Shown one piece after another: positions 6,831-14,609 of a stretch of DNA of 33,239 nucleotides (the stretch's first letter is position 1; every line of letters starts with the position of its first letter). Source of the stretch: a bacterium (GTDB lineage Bacteria > Krumholzibacteriota > Krumholzibacteriia > LZORAL124-64-63); the NCBI GenBank assembly GCA_024229695.1, contig JAAESD010000163.1, positions 1 through 33,239 of the forward strand, read 5' to 3'. A model generated the notes under the pieces. The model saw only the letters and a list, made by a program, of their open reading frames with translations, was not told where the DNA came from and did not search any database. The position numbers were made by a program, and so were the translations under genes.

Positions 6831-8666
6831 GTGAGTAAAAACAAAGAGAAAAATTTTAATACAGGTTTGATAACTGGTAGAACCTGGATTGCAAGTCATG
6901 CTCCAGACTCCGACACAATTGAATCCATGCGTACCAGTTGGCCATGTCCAGATGCTACTCCTTCACCAAATATGCTTTCAATCGTGGCAAACAGAGGCAT
7001 CACTTCTTCTGGTGAAATGGAACAATATTTTTATCCCAAAAAAGAAAATCTTTATGACCCATTGTTGCTAACCGACATGGAAAAAGCAGCCCTGCGAGTT
7101 TTACAAGCTGCCGAAAATTCTGAAAAAGTTGCTGTTCATGGAGATTTTGATGTCGATGGCTTGACTGGAACTGCCTTGATAGCCCAGACACTTCGAGCTT
7201 TGAAGGTAAATAACAACTCGGTTGATTTGGTAGCACCATTTGTTCCTGACAGGCACATTGACGGTTACGGTGTTGCAATCAGGATGATTGAGCAGTGGGG
7301 CAAAGAATCAGTTAATCTCTTGATAACAATTGATACAGGTTCCTCTGCACTGGCAGAAGTCAACAGAGCTGCAGAGCTGGGGATGGATGTTGTAATCCTT
7401 GACCATCACCTTTTTGATGCTCAGCCTGAAGGTGCACATGCACTTGTTAATCCCAGGACTGTCGGGGACAAATATCCGAACTCTGAATTATGCGGAGTTG
7501 CTGTAGGATTCAAACTTGTTCAAGCCTTACGTAAATTGAACAAAGAATGCCTGCCGCCAGGTTTTGAAAATGAAGTTATCGACCTGGCTGCACTTGGTCT
7601 GATATCTGATCAAATGTCGTTGCAAGGTGAGAACAGAGCTATTGTCCAGTGGGGAATGAAGAAGATCAGATCAGTGAGCAGAGTCCGCCCTGGTGTAAAG
7701 GCACTGTTCGATGTATCAAATCTGGAATTGGGGATTGCATCGACAACTGATGTTGCTTATCAGATTGCACCACGGCTGAATGCCTGTGGTAGAATTGGTG
7801 ACGTGCAGGTTGCCCTGGATTTGTTGAAAGAAGATCTGCCAAATGCTCCCGAGCTGGCAAAAACTGCAAACCAGGAAAACGTGAAACGACGGGCAAAGGA
7901 TATGTCTTTGCGTGAAGATGCCGAGCAGATGGCAATTGAATTCGTAGATCGTGGTGACATTGGTTTGGTCCTCGGTTCTGAAGACTGGCATCGGGGTATT
8001 GTTGGTATTGGCGCATCAAGGATGGTGGAGCTTTATAATGTGCCATCAATACTTTTTTCGTTTGAGAAGGGCGAAGCCCGAGGTTCTGCACGAAGCATTC
8101 CTGGCGTCGATGTAAAATCCGTGCTTGATAATTGCAGTGAGCACCTGGTTCGATATGGTGGTCATGCCATGGCAGCTGGTCTTACGTTGAAGTGTAAAGA
8201 TCTTGATTCTTTCAGAGCTGCTTTTCTTGAGGCACTTGCAAATGCATCGGGTGATTGTGTCGTAAACCAATATTATGACCTGGAATTGATGTATTCAGAT
8301 ATGGCAGCTGAGAGTATTTCTGGTCTATTGATGGAAACAGAACTCATGGAACCTTATGGTGAAGGTAATCGTCGACCTGTTTTTCGTTGCAATGAATTGA
8401 AATTAAAACGTGCTCCTGTTTTAATGGGAAAAACCGGCGAGCACCTGAAATTTTCATTTACTGGAATCGGCAGGGAATTTGTCAGCTTTGGTAGCGGCAG
8501 AACCTGGCGTGATGAAGTGATGAAACTTGGCGGAAACGCTGAAGCGATCAACATGAGCTGGGATGTGCTTTTCCAATTGGTACCCAATAAATGGCGCCCC
8601 AGGAACAATGCCAATGTTGACCCTGTGCAGATTCAGTTAACAGATATAATGCCGAGTAAATTATGA
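6831..8666 (+). CDS. recJ: Single-stranded-DNA-specific exonuclease RecJ
   Basis: RecJ is a 5'-3' single-strand exonuclease for recombination, mismatch and base-excision repair. The protein has 611 residues, close to the family norm of about 570-600. The DHH domain carries DFDVDG (D105, D107, D109), IDTGSS (D168) and the DHH triad (D191-H193). The DHHA1 domain carries the GGHAMAAG motif (443-450). A C-terminal OB-like region completes the enzyme. The start is GTG at 6831, with GGAG (6821-6824) upstream. The gene follows rnpB with no room for a promoter after the RNA, so it is probably co-transcribed with rnpB and released by processing. Its stop overlaps the rel start in an ATGA. Confidence 0.95.
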   Translation: MSKNKEKNFNTGLITGRTWIASHAPDSDTIESMRTSWPCPDATPSPNMLSIVANRGITSSGEMEQYFYPKKENLYDPLLLTDMEKAALRVLQAAENSEKVAVHGDFDVDGLTGTALIAQTLRALKVNNNSVDLVAPFVPDRHIDGYGVAIRMIEQWGKESVNLLITIDTGSSALAEVNRAAELGMDVVILDHHLFDAQPEGAHALVNPRTVGDKYPNSELCGVAVGFKLVQALRKLNKECLPPGFENEVIDLAALGLISDQMSLQGENRAIVQWGMKKIRSVSRVRPGVKALFDVSNLELGIASTTDVAYQIAPRLNACGRIGDVQVALDLLKEDLPNAPELAKTANQENVKRRAKDMSLREDAEQMAIEFVDRGDIGLVLGSEDWHRGIVGIGASRMVELYNVPSILFSFEKGEARGSARSIPGVDVKSVLDNCSEHLVRYGGHAMAAGLTLKCKDLDSFRAAFLEALANASGDCVVNQYYDLELMYSDMAAESISGLLMETELMEPYGEGNRRPVFRCNELKLKRAPVLMGKTGEHLKFSFTGIGREFVSFGSGRTWRDEVMKLGGNAEAINMSWDVLFQLVPNKWRPRNNANVDPVQIQLTDIMPSKL

Positions 8667-10849
8667 ACGAAAAAAAAGGCAATAACAAACCTGTAGACTT
8701 GCAGAAGATGATAGACGGAGTCTGTCAGAAAGTAAAAGAGTACAACCCCAAAGCTGATATTGACCTGCTGATGCAAGCTTACGAATTTGGCAAAGAAGCC
8801 CATGATGGACAGCTTCGTAAAAGTGGTGAGCAGTATTTTACGCATGCGTTGATTGTTGCTGATGTACTTTCAGATTTGAAACTTGATACTGATACTTTGA
8901 TTGCTGCACTTCTGCATGATGTGGTTGAAGACACCCCGATTGAACTTGATGAGATTCGTGATTTATACGGCGAAGATGTTGCATTGATGGTTGATGGCGT
9001 TACCAAGATCAGTGATATAAGATCTCATAATCCTGAAACACGTAAAGCAGAAAACTATCGGAAACTGGTGCTGTCAATCGCCAAAGATCCGCGCACAGTT
9101 TTGATCAAGCTTGCAGATCGATTGCATAACATGCGGACTGTTGAGTATCTTGCAACAGAACGACAAATCAGTATGGCCAATGAAACGAAAGATGTTTATG
9201 CACCACTGGCGCATCGTTTTGGCTTGTCAAAGATAAAGTGGGAACTTGAAGACATGTGCTTCAAAGTTCTGTACCCGGACCAATATTTCGAAGTTGAATC
9301 AAATATCAGTCAATCAAGATCTGACAGGGAAAATCAGATTGAAGAGATTAGTGTTCCACTAATGGATGCCCTGAAAAAAGCAGGGGTTGTGGCTACTATT
9401 GAAGGCAGGCCCAAGCATTTCTGGTCAATTTTCAACAAAATGAAAAATCAGCAGGTAGGTATTGATAAAATTTATGATCTGTTGGCTTTGCGAATACTGG
9501 TAGGTTCAAAAGTCGATTGCTATCATGCTCTTGGTATTGTGCATTCCCTGTTTACTCCTTTGCCAGACAGAATTAAAGACTTTGTGGCCAGCCCAAAAGT
9601 TAATATGTACCAGTCATTGCATACAACTATCAGAACTCCCCGTGGTCGTAATGTCGAGATCCAAATTCGAACTCATGAAATGCATGAACGGAGTGAGATT
9701 GGTATTGCTGCACACTGGCGATACAAAGAGGGAGATCAGAAAGATGCAATTGATTTTGGTAATATGGTCAATTGGCTGAGACAGCTGATGGAGTGGCAGG
9801 AAGATATTGCTGATCCTCGCGAGTTTATGGAGAGCATGAAAATCGATCTGTTCCAGGACGATGTTTTTGTTTTTAGTCCTCGTGGTGATATTTTTGAGCT
9901 GCCAATAGGTTCAACACCTCTTGATTTCGCTTTTGAAGTTCACTCAGAAGTGGGAATGAAGTGTGTTGGGGCCAAGATTAATGGCAGGATTGTCAGTCTT
10001 GGTACAGAACTTAAAAGTCGAGATACTGTAGAGATTTTAACTTCACGAACTGCAAGTCCAAGTACTTCCTGGTTGGGGATCGTTAAGACCAGTAGAGCAA
10101 AGCACCATGTCAGGCGCTGGATCAGATCAACCCAAATGGACCAGAGTGTCAAACTGGGTCATGAGATACTGGAGCGAGCAAGTAAAAAAGCTGATATTCT
10201 TTTCAGCAAGGATACAGAGTTCATCGATGTTGCTCAGGAGCTTGGTTACTCTGAGTTGGACATGATGTTTGCAGCTGTTGGTCGAGGAGACTTAACTGCA
10301 CAACGAGTATTGAACAAGTTCCAGCCACCTGAAAAAAAGAAGCGTGAGAAACTTGCTGATATGGGCAAGGACCTTTACGCAAAAGTTATGCGCCGACGAG
10401 TCAAGGGTGTTCGAGTTCAGGGAATGGACAGCATGATGATAAGATATGCTGGGTGTTGCCAACCCGTTCCTGGAGATCAGATTGTTGGTGTAATTACAAG
10501 AGGTCGTGGTGTCTCTGTGCATAGAACAGGATGCCAGAACCTTAAAGGCCCAACCATAGATGATGATCGACTTATCGAAGTATGCTGGGATGTTGCAGAA
10601 GAGCAGACTTTCATGGTCAAAATTATTGTAACTGCCGAGGATAGAAAAGGTTTGCTCGCAGACGTGACAAACGCAATATCTCAAAAGGGTAATAACATCC
10701 ATGGTGGTGATTTTGTCTCAGCAAAAGATGGAACCGCTAAAGTTAGTTTTCTGGTTGAAGTCAGAAATCTGAATAACCTGGAAAAACTGATTTTTGCAGT
10801 TGAAAAAGTTTCGAGTGTGGAAAAAGTTGATCGCTTCCAGCTGTCTTAG
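8663..10849 (+). CDS. rel: Bifunctional (p)ppGpp synthetase/hydrolase, Rel/SpoT family
   Basis: This long RSH enzyme makes and degrades the alarmone (p)ppGpp in the stringent response. It has 728 residues. The HD hydrolase domain is intact (HDVVEDT, H85 and D86). The synthetase domain has YDLLALRILV (D272) and EIQIRT (E332). RIKD at 303-306 is the RxKD signature of bifunctional enzymes, in contrast to the ExDD signature of synthesis-only RelA. A TGS domain (about residues 395-455), a helical linker, a Cys/His-containing zinc-finger-type segment (AGCCQPVPGD, HRTGCQNL) and a C-terminal ACT domain follow. Both activities should therefore be present. The start ATG overlaps the recJ stop, so translation is probably coupled. 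Confidence 0.95.
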   Translation: MNEKKGNNKPVDLQKMIDGVCQKVKEYNPKADIDLLMQAYEFGKEAHDGQLRKSGEQYFTHALIVADVLSDLKLDTDTLIAALLHDVVEDTPIELDEIRDLYGEDVALMVDGVTKISDIRSHNPETRKAENYRKLVLSIAKDPRTVLIKLADRLHNMRTVEYLATERQISMANETKDVYAPLAHRFGLSKIKWELEDMCFKVLYPDQYFEVESNISQSRSDRENQIEEISVPLMDALKKAGVVATIEGRPKHFWSIFNKMKNQQVGIDKIYDLLALRILVGSKVDCYHALGIVHSLFTPLPDRIKDFVASPKVNMYQSLHTTIRTPRGRNVEIQIRTHEMHERSEIGIAAHWRYKEGDQKDAIDFGNMVNWLRQLMEWQEDIADPREFMESMKIDLFQDDVFVFSPRGDIFELPIGSTPLDFAFEVHSEVGMKCVGAKINGRIVSLGTELKSRDTVEILTSRTASPSTSWLGIVKTSRAKHHVRRWIRSTQMDQSVKLGHEILERASKKADILFSKDTEFIDVAQELGYSELDMMFAAVGRGDLTAQRVLNKFQPPEKKKREKLADMGKDLYAKVMRRRVKGVRVQGMDSMMIRYAGCCQPVPGDQIVGVITRGRGVSVHRTGCQNLKGPTIDDDRLIEVCWDVAEEQTFMVKIIVTAEDRKGLLADVTNAISQKGNNIHGGDFVSAKDGTAKVSFLVEVRNLNNLEKLIFAVEKVSSVEKVDRFQLS

Positions 10850-10858
10850 TGGAGAAGA

Positions 10859-11305
10859 ATGCGCTGCGTAATTCAGAGAGTTTCCCAAGCTAAAGTAATT
10901 GTCGATAATTCAATTGTTGGTTCAATCGAAGACGGGATGGTTGTACTTGTTGCATTTGCTGCTGAGGACTCGGATGCAGAGTTATCCTGGATGGCAAATA
11001 AAATTCCTTCACTCAGACTTTTCAATGATTCCGACGGTAGGATAAATTTATCTTTGAGCGAAATTGATGGTTCAATTCTCCTGGTTTCCCAGTTCACACT
11101 TTATGGTGATTGCAGAAAAGGTAATCGACCTTCTTTTGTTGGTTCCGCAAAACCAGAACTAGCTATGGAGCTTTACGCGAAATTTGGTGAAATGCTGCGC
11201 GAAAAATGGTCAAAAGTTGAAGAGGGTATTTTTGGCGCATCGATGCAAGTAGATTTGATTAACGATGGACCAGTAACAGTAATCCTGGACAGGGACTGTA
11301 AATGA
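10859..11305 (+). CDS. dtd: D-aminoacyl-tRNA deacylase
   Basis: DTD hydrolyses D-amino acids and glycine mischarged on tRNA and so protects translation fidelity. The 148-residue protein matches the family length. It starts MRCVIQRVSQAKV and has the two signature active-site motifs, SQFTLYGD and the near-C-terminal NDGPVT with its cis-Pro loop. ATG at 10859 has GGAG 4 nt upstream. It lies 9 bp after rel and overlaps maf by ATGA, so it is part of a tight recJ-rel-dtd-maf transcription unit. Confidence 0.96.
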   Translation: MRCVIQRVSQAKVIVDNSIVGSIEDGMVVLVAFAAEDSDAELSWMANKIPSLRLFNDSDGRINLSLSEIDGSILLVSQFTLYGDCRKGNRPSFVGSAKPELAMELYAKFGEMLREKWSKVEEGIFGASMQVDLINDGPVTVILDRDCK

Positions 11306-11913
11306 TTGTTTCACCTTTTATTAATTGGCCACAAGATGAAATTCTTATTCTGGCATCTGCTTCTCCGCGTAGGGCGGAGCTGTTAAAAGTTGCTGGCATT
11401 CCATTTGAAATAATTCCTGCTGGGGATGCAGAAGCAGAACTCCAAGGTAAAGCTTCAACTATGCAACCCGCAGATTATGCTAAAATGCAAGCTCTGGCTA
11501 AGGCGAAACAGGTTGCGCGAGAGCATAATGGAAGAATTATACTTGGTGCTGACACAATTGTTATAATCGATAATGAAATTCTGGAAAAACCAGCAGATGA
11601 GGCAGAAGCGTGTGATATGTTACAGCGATTAGCTGGTCGTAGACATACAGTTATCTCCGCTATCGCAATTATTAGAGACGGTAGACAATGGTCTGGCTAT
11701 GACTCTACAAGTGTTGAATTCCTGTCTCTGGAAGAAGATATCATCAAAAATTATGTTAATACGGGTGAGCCGATGGATAAAGCTGGTGCCTATGGGATTC
11801 AAGGTTTCGGTGCGATGATGGTTAGCAGGATTGAAGGGTGCTACTTCAATGTAATGGGATTGCCACTATCATTATTAGGTAAAGCTTTAAACAGTCAGTT
11901 CCTTGACAAATAG
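11302..11913 (+). CDS. maf: Maf-family nucleoside triphosphate pyrophosphatase
   Basis: Maf proteins hydrolyse non-canonical or modified NTPs (dTTP/UTP or m7GTP type) to the monophosphate, as a house-cleaning step. The 203-residue protein has ILASASPRRAELL near the N-terminus, the catalytic LGADTIV aspartate, EKPADEAEA and the GRRHTVISA segment. I cannot tell the YhdE from the YceF substrate type by eye. The ATG overlaps the dtd stop. The last codons and stop contain the TTGACA of the rplM promoter. Confidence 0.93.
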   Translation: MIVSPFINWPQDEILILASASPRRAELLKVAGIPFEIIPAGDAEAELQGKASTMQPADYAKMQALAKAKQVAREHNGRIILGADTIVIIDNEILEKPADEAEACDMLQRLAGRRHTVISAIAIIRDGRQWSGYDSTSVEFLSLEEDIIKNYVNTGEPMDKAGAYGIQGFGAMMVSRIEGCYFNVMGLPLSLLGKALNSQFLDK

Positions 11914-11931
11914 TACTCCATAGGGTAAATT
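11903..11931 (+). promoter_or_regulatory. Predicted promoter of rplM-rpsI
   Basis: A perfect TTGACA (11903-11908) lies inside the end of maf, and TAAATT (11926-11931, 4 of 6) follows after 17 bp. Transcription would start near 11938 and produce a leader of about 135 nt before rplM. Confidence 0.5.
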
Positions 11932-11937
11932 GCGCAG

Positions 11938-12072
11938 TTCGCACCATAGTGCGCGGTGGGCGACGTGCGCCCGAAAAAGGCAAGCAAAGTCGGTTCAGTT
12001 GCACCTGATCATCAGCTGAGTCTATTTACTGCTTGAATAACTAGAGAATCCCAAAGCCTGGAGGCCGGGAAG
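11938..12072 (+). promoter_or_regulatory. Structured 5' leader of rplM (candidate L13 autoregulatory leader)
   Basis: Four pairings can be read. CGCAC/GTGCG is at 11940-11944 and 11949-11953. GGGCG/CGCCC is at 11958-11962 and 11968-11972. TTCAGTTG/CAGCTGAG is at 11994-12001 and 12013-12020, with two G-U pairs. GCC/GGC at 12056-12058 and 12063-12065, flanked by CCC/GGG, would cover the GGAGG (12060-12064) of rplM. Ribosomal-protein leaders with L13 as feedback regulator are known in other bacteria. That this one works so is inference. No poly-T follows any stem, so they are not terminators. Confidence 0.45.
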
Positions 12073-12513
12073 TTGAAAACTTACAGTATGAAATTGAGTG
12101 AGATCGACAAGGAGTGGTTCGTTATCGATGCCACAGATATTCCTTTAGGTCGCTTGGCAACTGGTATTGCTACACTCCTGCGTGGCAAACACAAACCAAC
12201 ATTTACACCTCATCTTGATATGGGCGACAATGTAATTGTGATTAATGCCGATAAAGTTAAATTGACAGGTAAAAAAGCAGAGCAGAAGACTTATCAAACA
12301 TTCAGTGGGTATATCGGTGGACAAAAGATTATACCTATTGGCAGAATGCTTGAAAAACACCCAGACTTTGTAGTTAAAAATGCTGTTAAAGGCATGTTGC
12401 CACATACAAAGCTTGGTAATAAACAGATTTTGAATCTCAAAATCTATACAGGTTCAGAACACCCACACGCTGCACAGCAGCCAAAGGTTTTTGAGTTACC
12501 TACTTATTGTTAA
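12073..12513 (+). CDS. rplM: Ribosomal protein L13 (uL13)
   Basis: L13 is an early-assembly protein of the 50S subunit. The product has 146 residues, a normal length, and starts MKTYSMKLSEIDKEWFVIDA. It contains the typical LGRLAT, LLRGKHKPTFTPH and KLTGKK segments, and PHTKLG near the C-terminus. The start codon is TTG at 12073, supported by GGAGG 8 nt upstream and by the conserved N-terminus MKTYS; the in-frame ATG five codons later would remove conserved residues. It is followed 43 bp later by rpsI, the usual L13-S9 pair. Confidence 0.97.
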   Translation: MKTYSMKLSEIDKEWFVIDATDIPLGRLATGIATLLRGKHKPTFTPHLDMGDNVIVINADKVKLTGKKAEQKTYQTFSGYIGGQKIIPIGRMLEKHPDFVVKNAVKGMLPHTKLGNKQILNLKIYTGSEHPHAAQQPKVFELPTYC

Positions 12514-12556
12514 TTTTGTGTAATCCTGCCCTTTGTGGTAGGAGGAGGTAGACAGG

Positions 12557-12940
12557 TTGGAACGAATTTATGCAACCGGCAGGCGTAAGACCTCAGTAGC
12601 CCGTGTATGGCTACAGCCTGGTTCTGGTAAGATTGTCGTTAACGACAAATCTGTAGATGATTTCTTTGATGTATCACGAGCTATGGTTGTTCGTGAGCCA
12701 TTGCATGTTCTTGAAGCTGTAGAAAGCTTCGATATTGTTGCAACAGTCAAAGGTGGCGGAATTTCTGGACAAGCTGGCGCTATGCGTCACGGTTTAGCAA
12801 GGGCTTTAGCAGCACATGACGATGTAAATCGTCCACTGTTGCGTAAAGCTGGTCACTTGACTCGCGACTCTCGCATGGTTGAGAGGAAAAAATACGGTCA
12901 GCCTGGCGCCCGTAAACGTTTCCAGTTCTCGAAACGTTAG
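12557..12940 (+). CDS. rpsI: Ribosomal protein S9 (uS9)
   Basis: S9 is a 30S head protein whose C-terminal tail contacts P-site tRNA. The 127-residue product has [13 protein letters not shown] at the start, [14 protein letters not shown] in the middle, and the tail [18 protein letters not shown]. It starts with TTG at 12557, preceded by a perfect AGGAGGT (12543-12549). A weak hairpin CCTGCC/GGTAGG (12525-12530 and 12537-12542) touches the first bases of this purine-rich region. It is co-transcribed with rplM. Confidence 0.97.
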   Translation: MERIYATGRRKTSVARVWLQPGSGKIVVNDKSVDDFFDVSRAMVVREPLHVLEAVESFDIVATVKGGGISGQAGAMRHGLARALAAHDDVNRPLLRKAGHLTRDSRMVERKKYGQPGARKRFQFSKR

Positions 12941-13102
12941 AACAGGTATTACCACGAATTTCCGTGGTGCAATCCGGAGTATTGCTCTGGAAATAAGCAC
13001 TCGGTTGGAGGACAGGGTTGGTGGCACATTCTTTGAAGATTGTGTTTTCCCTGTCCAATGACAACTGAGGATGTTTAACCCTTAGATTAATAGGAGGCTA
13101 TC
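12941..13102 (+). promoter_or_regulatory. Structured leader of rpsB (candidate S2 autoregulatory leader)
   Basis: This 162-nt space is full of pairings. ACCACG (12951-12956) pairs with CGTGGT (12963-12968). CCGGAG (12974-12979) pairs with CTCTGG (12985-12990). GCAAT (12969-12973) can alternatively pair with ATTGC (12981-12985), excluding or knotting with the previous stem. A long-range perfect 8-bp stem GGACAGGG (13010-13017)/CCCTGTCC (13049-13056) encloses GGCACA/TGTGTT. The rpsB Shine-Dalgarno AGGAGG (13092-13097) follows. Feedback leaders of S2 are known in several phyla; the assignment here rests on position and structure. Confidence 0.5.
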
Positions 13103-13894
13103 ATGGCCAAAGTAGGACTGAAAGACCTGCTACAAGCTGGCGTTCACTTCGGACACCAGACCAGTAAATGGAATCCCAAAATGCGGCAATATATCTTTAT
13201 TGCACGCAACGGAATCTACATTCTCGATCTCCAAAAAACTCTCAAAGCTTTAAACAGTGCAACTAGTTACATTCAGGAAATTGCTGCTAAAGGCGGCTCT
13301 GTTTTGTTTGTTGGTACCAAAAAGCAGGCAAAGTTTGCTATTCGTGAACATGCTGAACGATGTGGCATGCCTTATGTTACTGAGCGCTGGCTTGGTGGAA
13401 TGCTTACAAACTGGGATACTATCAGTAACAGTGTTCGTAAGCTTGATGAGATTGAAGAATTACGTTCCACTGGTAAGATTGATTCTTTCTCCAAGAAGGA
13501 ACAACTTGAAATCAGTCGTCGTTATGAAAAACTAAACAGGAACCTTGGCGGTATCCGACACATGAAAGGCCTGCCAAAGGCTGTTTTCGTTGTTGATACC
13601 AATGAAGAGGAAACCGCAGTGAAGGAAGCCAAGAAACTTGGTATTCCTGTAATTGGTATCGTCGATACCAACTGTGATCCTGATGTTGTATCCAATCCTG
13701 TTCCAGGAAACGATGATGCTATCAGAGCTATCTCTCTTTACTCACGAGTAATTTCTCAAGCAGTAATCGACGGCCGTAATATCCGTTCAGAGGGTAAAGA
13801 CGATAAAGTTGAGATTCAGAAAGCAGAAAAGAAAGAGGCTGCATCGACAGTAACTCTTGATGAAGCTGCTACAGAAGAATCAAAAAGCGAATAA
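13103..13894 (+). CDS. rpsB: Ribosomal protein S2 (uS2)
   Basis: S2 joins the 30S subunit late and is needed with S1 for mRNA binding. The 263-residue product has VHFGHQTSKWNPKM, YIFIARNGIYILDLQKT, VLFVGTKKQA, RWLGGMLTNW, LPKAVFVVDTNEE and GIPVIGIVDTNCDP, all standard. The C-terminal 40 residues are a charged, low-complexity tail rich in Lys and Glu. ATG at 13103 has AGGAGG 5 nt upstream. It is paired with tsf, as in most bacteria. Confidence 0.98.
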   Translation: MAKVGLKDLLQAGVHFGHQTSKWNPKMRQYIFIARNGIYILDLQKTLKALNSATSYIQEIAAKGGSVLFVGTKKQAKFAIREHAERCGMPYVTERWLGGMLTNWDTISNSVRKLDEIEELRSTGKIDSFSKKEQLEISRRYEKLNRNLGGIRHMKGLPKAVFVVDTNEEETAVKEAKKLGIPVIGIVDTNCDPDVVSNPVPGNDDAIRAISLYSRVISQAVIDGRNIRSEGKDDKVEIQKAEKKEAASTVTLDEAATEESKSE

Positions 13895-13945
13895 TTTTTT
13901 AATAACAATGCCAGGCTGCTATGCGGTCAGGCACAGGAGGCAGGA

Positions 13946-14536
13946 ATGGCTATAACAGCTAAAATGGTAAGCGAACTGAGACAAGCTACCAGTTGCGGAA
14001 TGATGGATTGTAAAAAAGCACTCAATGAGTGCGATGGCGATATGGAAAAAGCAGTAGATTACTTGCGGAAAAAAGGTATGGCTTCTGCTTCCAAAAAAGA
14101 AGGCCGTGCAACAGCTAATGGTTTGGTTGAATCATATATTCATCCTGGTGGCCAGGTTGGCGTATTGCTGGAGATTGCCTGTGAAACTGACTTTGTTGCC
14201 AGAACTGACGAGTTCAAATCATTTTGCCATAGCATTGCAATGCATATTGCTGCAGCTATGCCAACTGGGCTGGTTAGAGAAGATATTGACGGCGCTCTTA
14301 TTGAAAAAGAGGCTGAGATTTATCGTGGTCAGATGAAAGAAGAAGGCAAACCAGATAATATCATCGACAAAATTGTTGAAGGTAAACTGGATAAGTTTTA
14401 CAGTGAAGTTTGCTTGATGGAACAGAAATATGTTAAGGATCCAGATATGACAATTGAAGATGTTGTCAATTCGTTTATCGGTTCTCTTGGCGAGAATATG
14501 GCCATCAAACGTTTTGTAAGGTATCAGATTGGATAA
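13946..14536 (+). CDS. tsf: Elongation factor Ts
   Basis: EF-Ts is the guanine nucleotide exchange factor for EF-Tu. The protein has 196 residues, the short form seen in Thermus and many other phyla, as opposed to about 280 residues in E. coli. The N-terminal UBA-like domain carries TSCGMMDCKKAL. The core carries ETDFVARTDEF, the motif that contacts EF-Tu, and the ending is the conserved region ENMAIKRFVRYQ. ATG at 13946 has AGGAGG 5 nt upstream. A strong terminator begins 15 bp after the stop. Confidence 0.97.
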   Translation: MAITAKMVSELRQATSCGMMDCKKALNECDGDMEKAVDYLRKKGMASASKKEGRATANGLVESYIHPGGQVGVLLEIACETDFVARTDEFKSFCHSIAMHIAAAMPTGLVREDIDGALIEKEAEIYRGQMKEEGKPDNIIDKIVEGKLDKFYSEVCLMEQKYVKDPDMTIEDVVNSFIGSLGENMAIKRFVRYQIG

Positions 14537-14550
14537 CAGTTAGTTAATAA

Positions 14551-14584
14551 AGAGGCCTGAGGTGCGCCTCAGGCCTCTTTTTTT
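14551..14584 (+). terminator. Rho-independent terminator after tsf
   Basis: A perfect 12-bp stem AGAGGCCTGAGG (14551-14562)/CCTCAGGCCTCT (14567-14578) with a TGCG loop is followed by a run of T through 14584. It ends the rpsB-tsf transcript. The stem is symmetrical, but there is only a short A run (AATAA) on the 5' side, so it works mainly in the plus direction. Confidence 0.95.
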
Positions 14585-14609
14585 GTACCCATTGGAAACG
14601 GAGACAATT

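Noticed and set aside
10292..10702. Minus-strand 136-codon open frame within rel
   Set aside because: Antisense to a conserved part of rel, with cysteine- and histidine-rich composition typical of a shadow frame.
12951..12968. Hairpin after rpsI as a terminator
   Set aside because: No T run follows the 6-bp stem; it fits better as part of the rpsB leader.
14562..14609. Upstream GTG start that would lengthen pyrH by 16 residues
   Set aside because: It lies in the terminator stem and loop, adds residues not seen in UMP kinases, and GTG 14610 has a good ribosome site and the conserved N-terminus.
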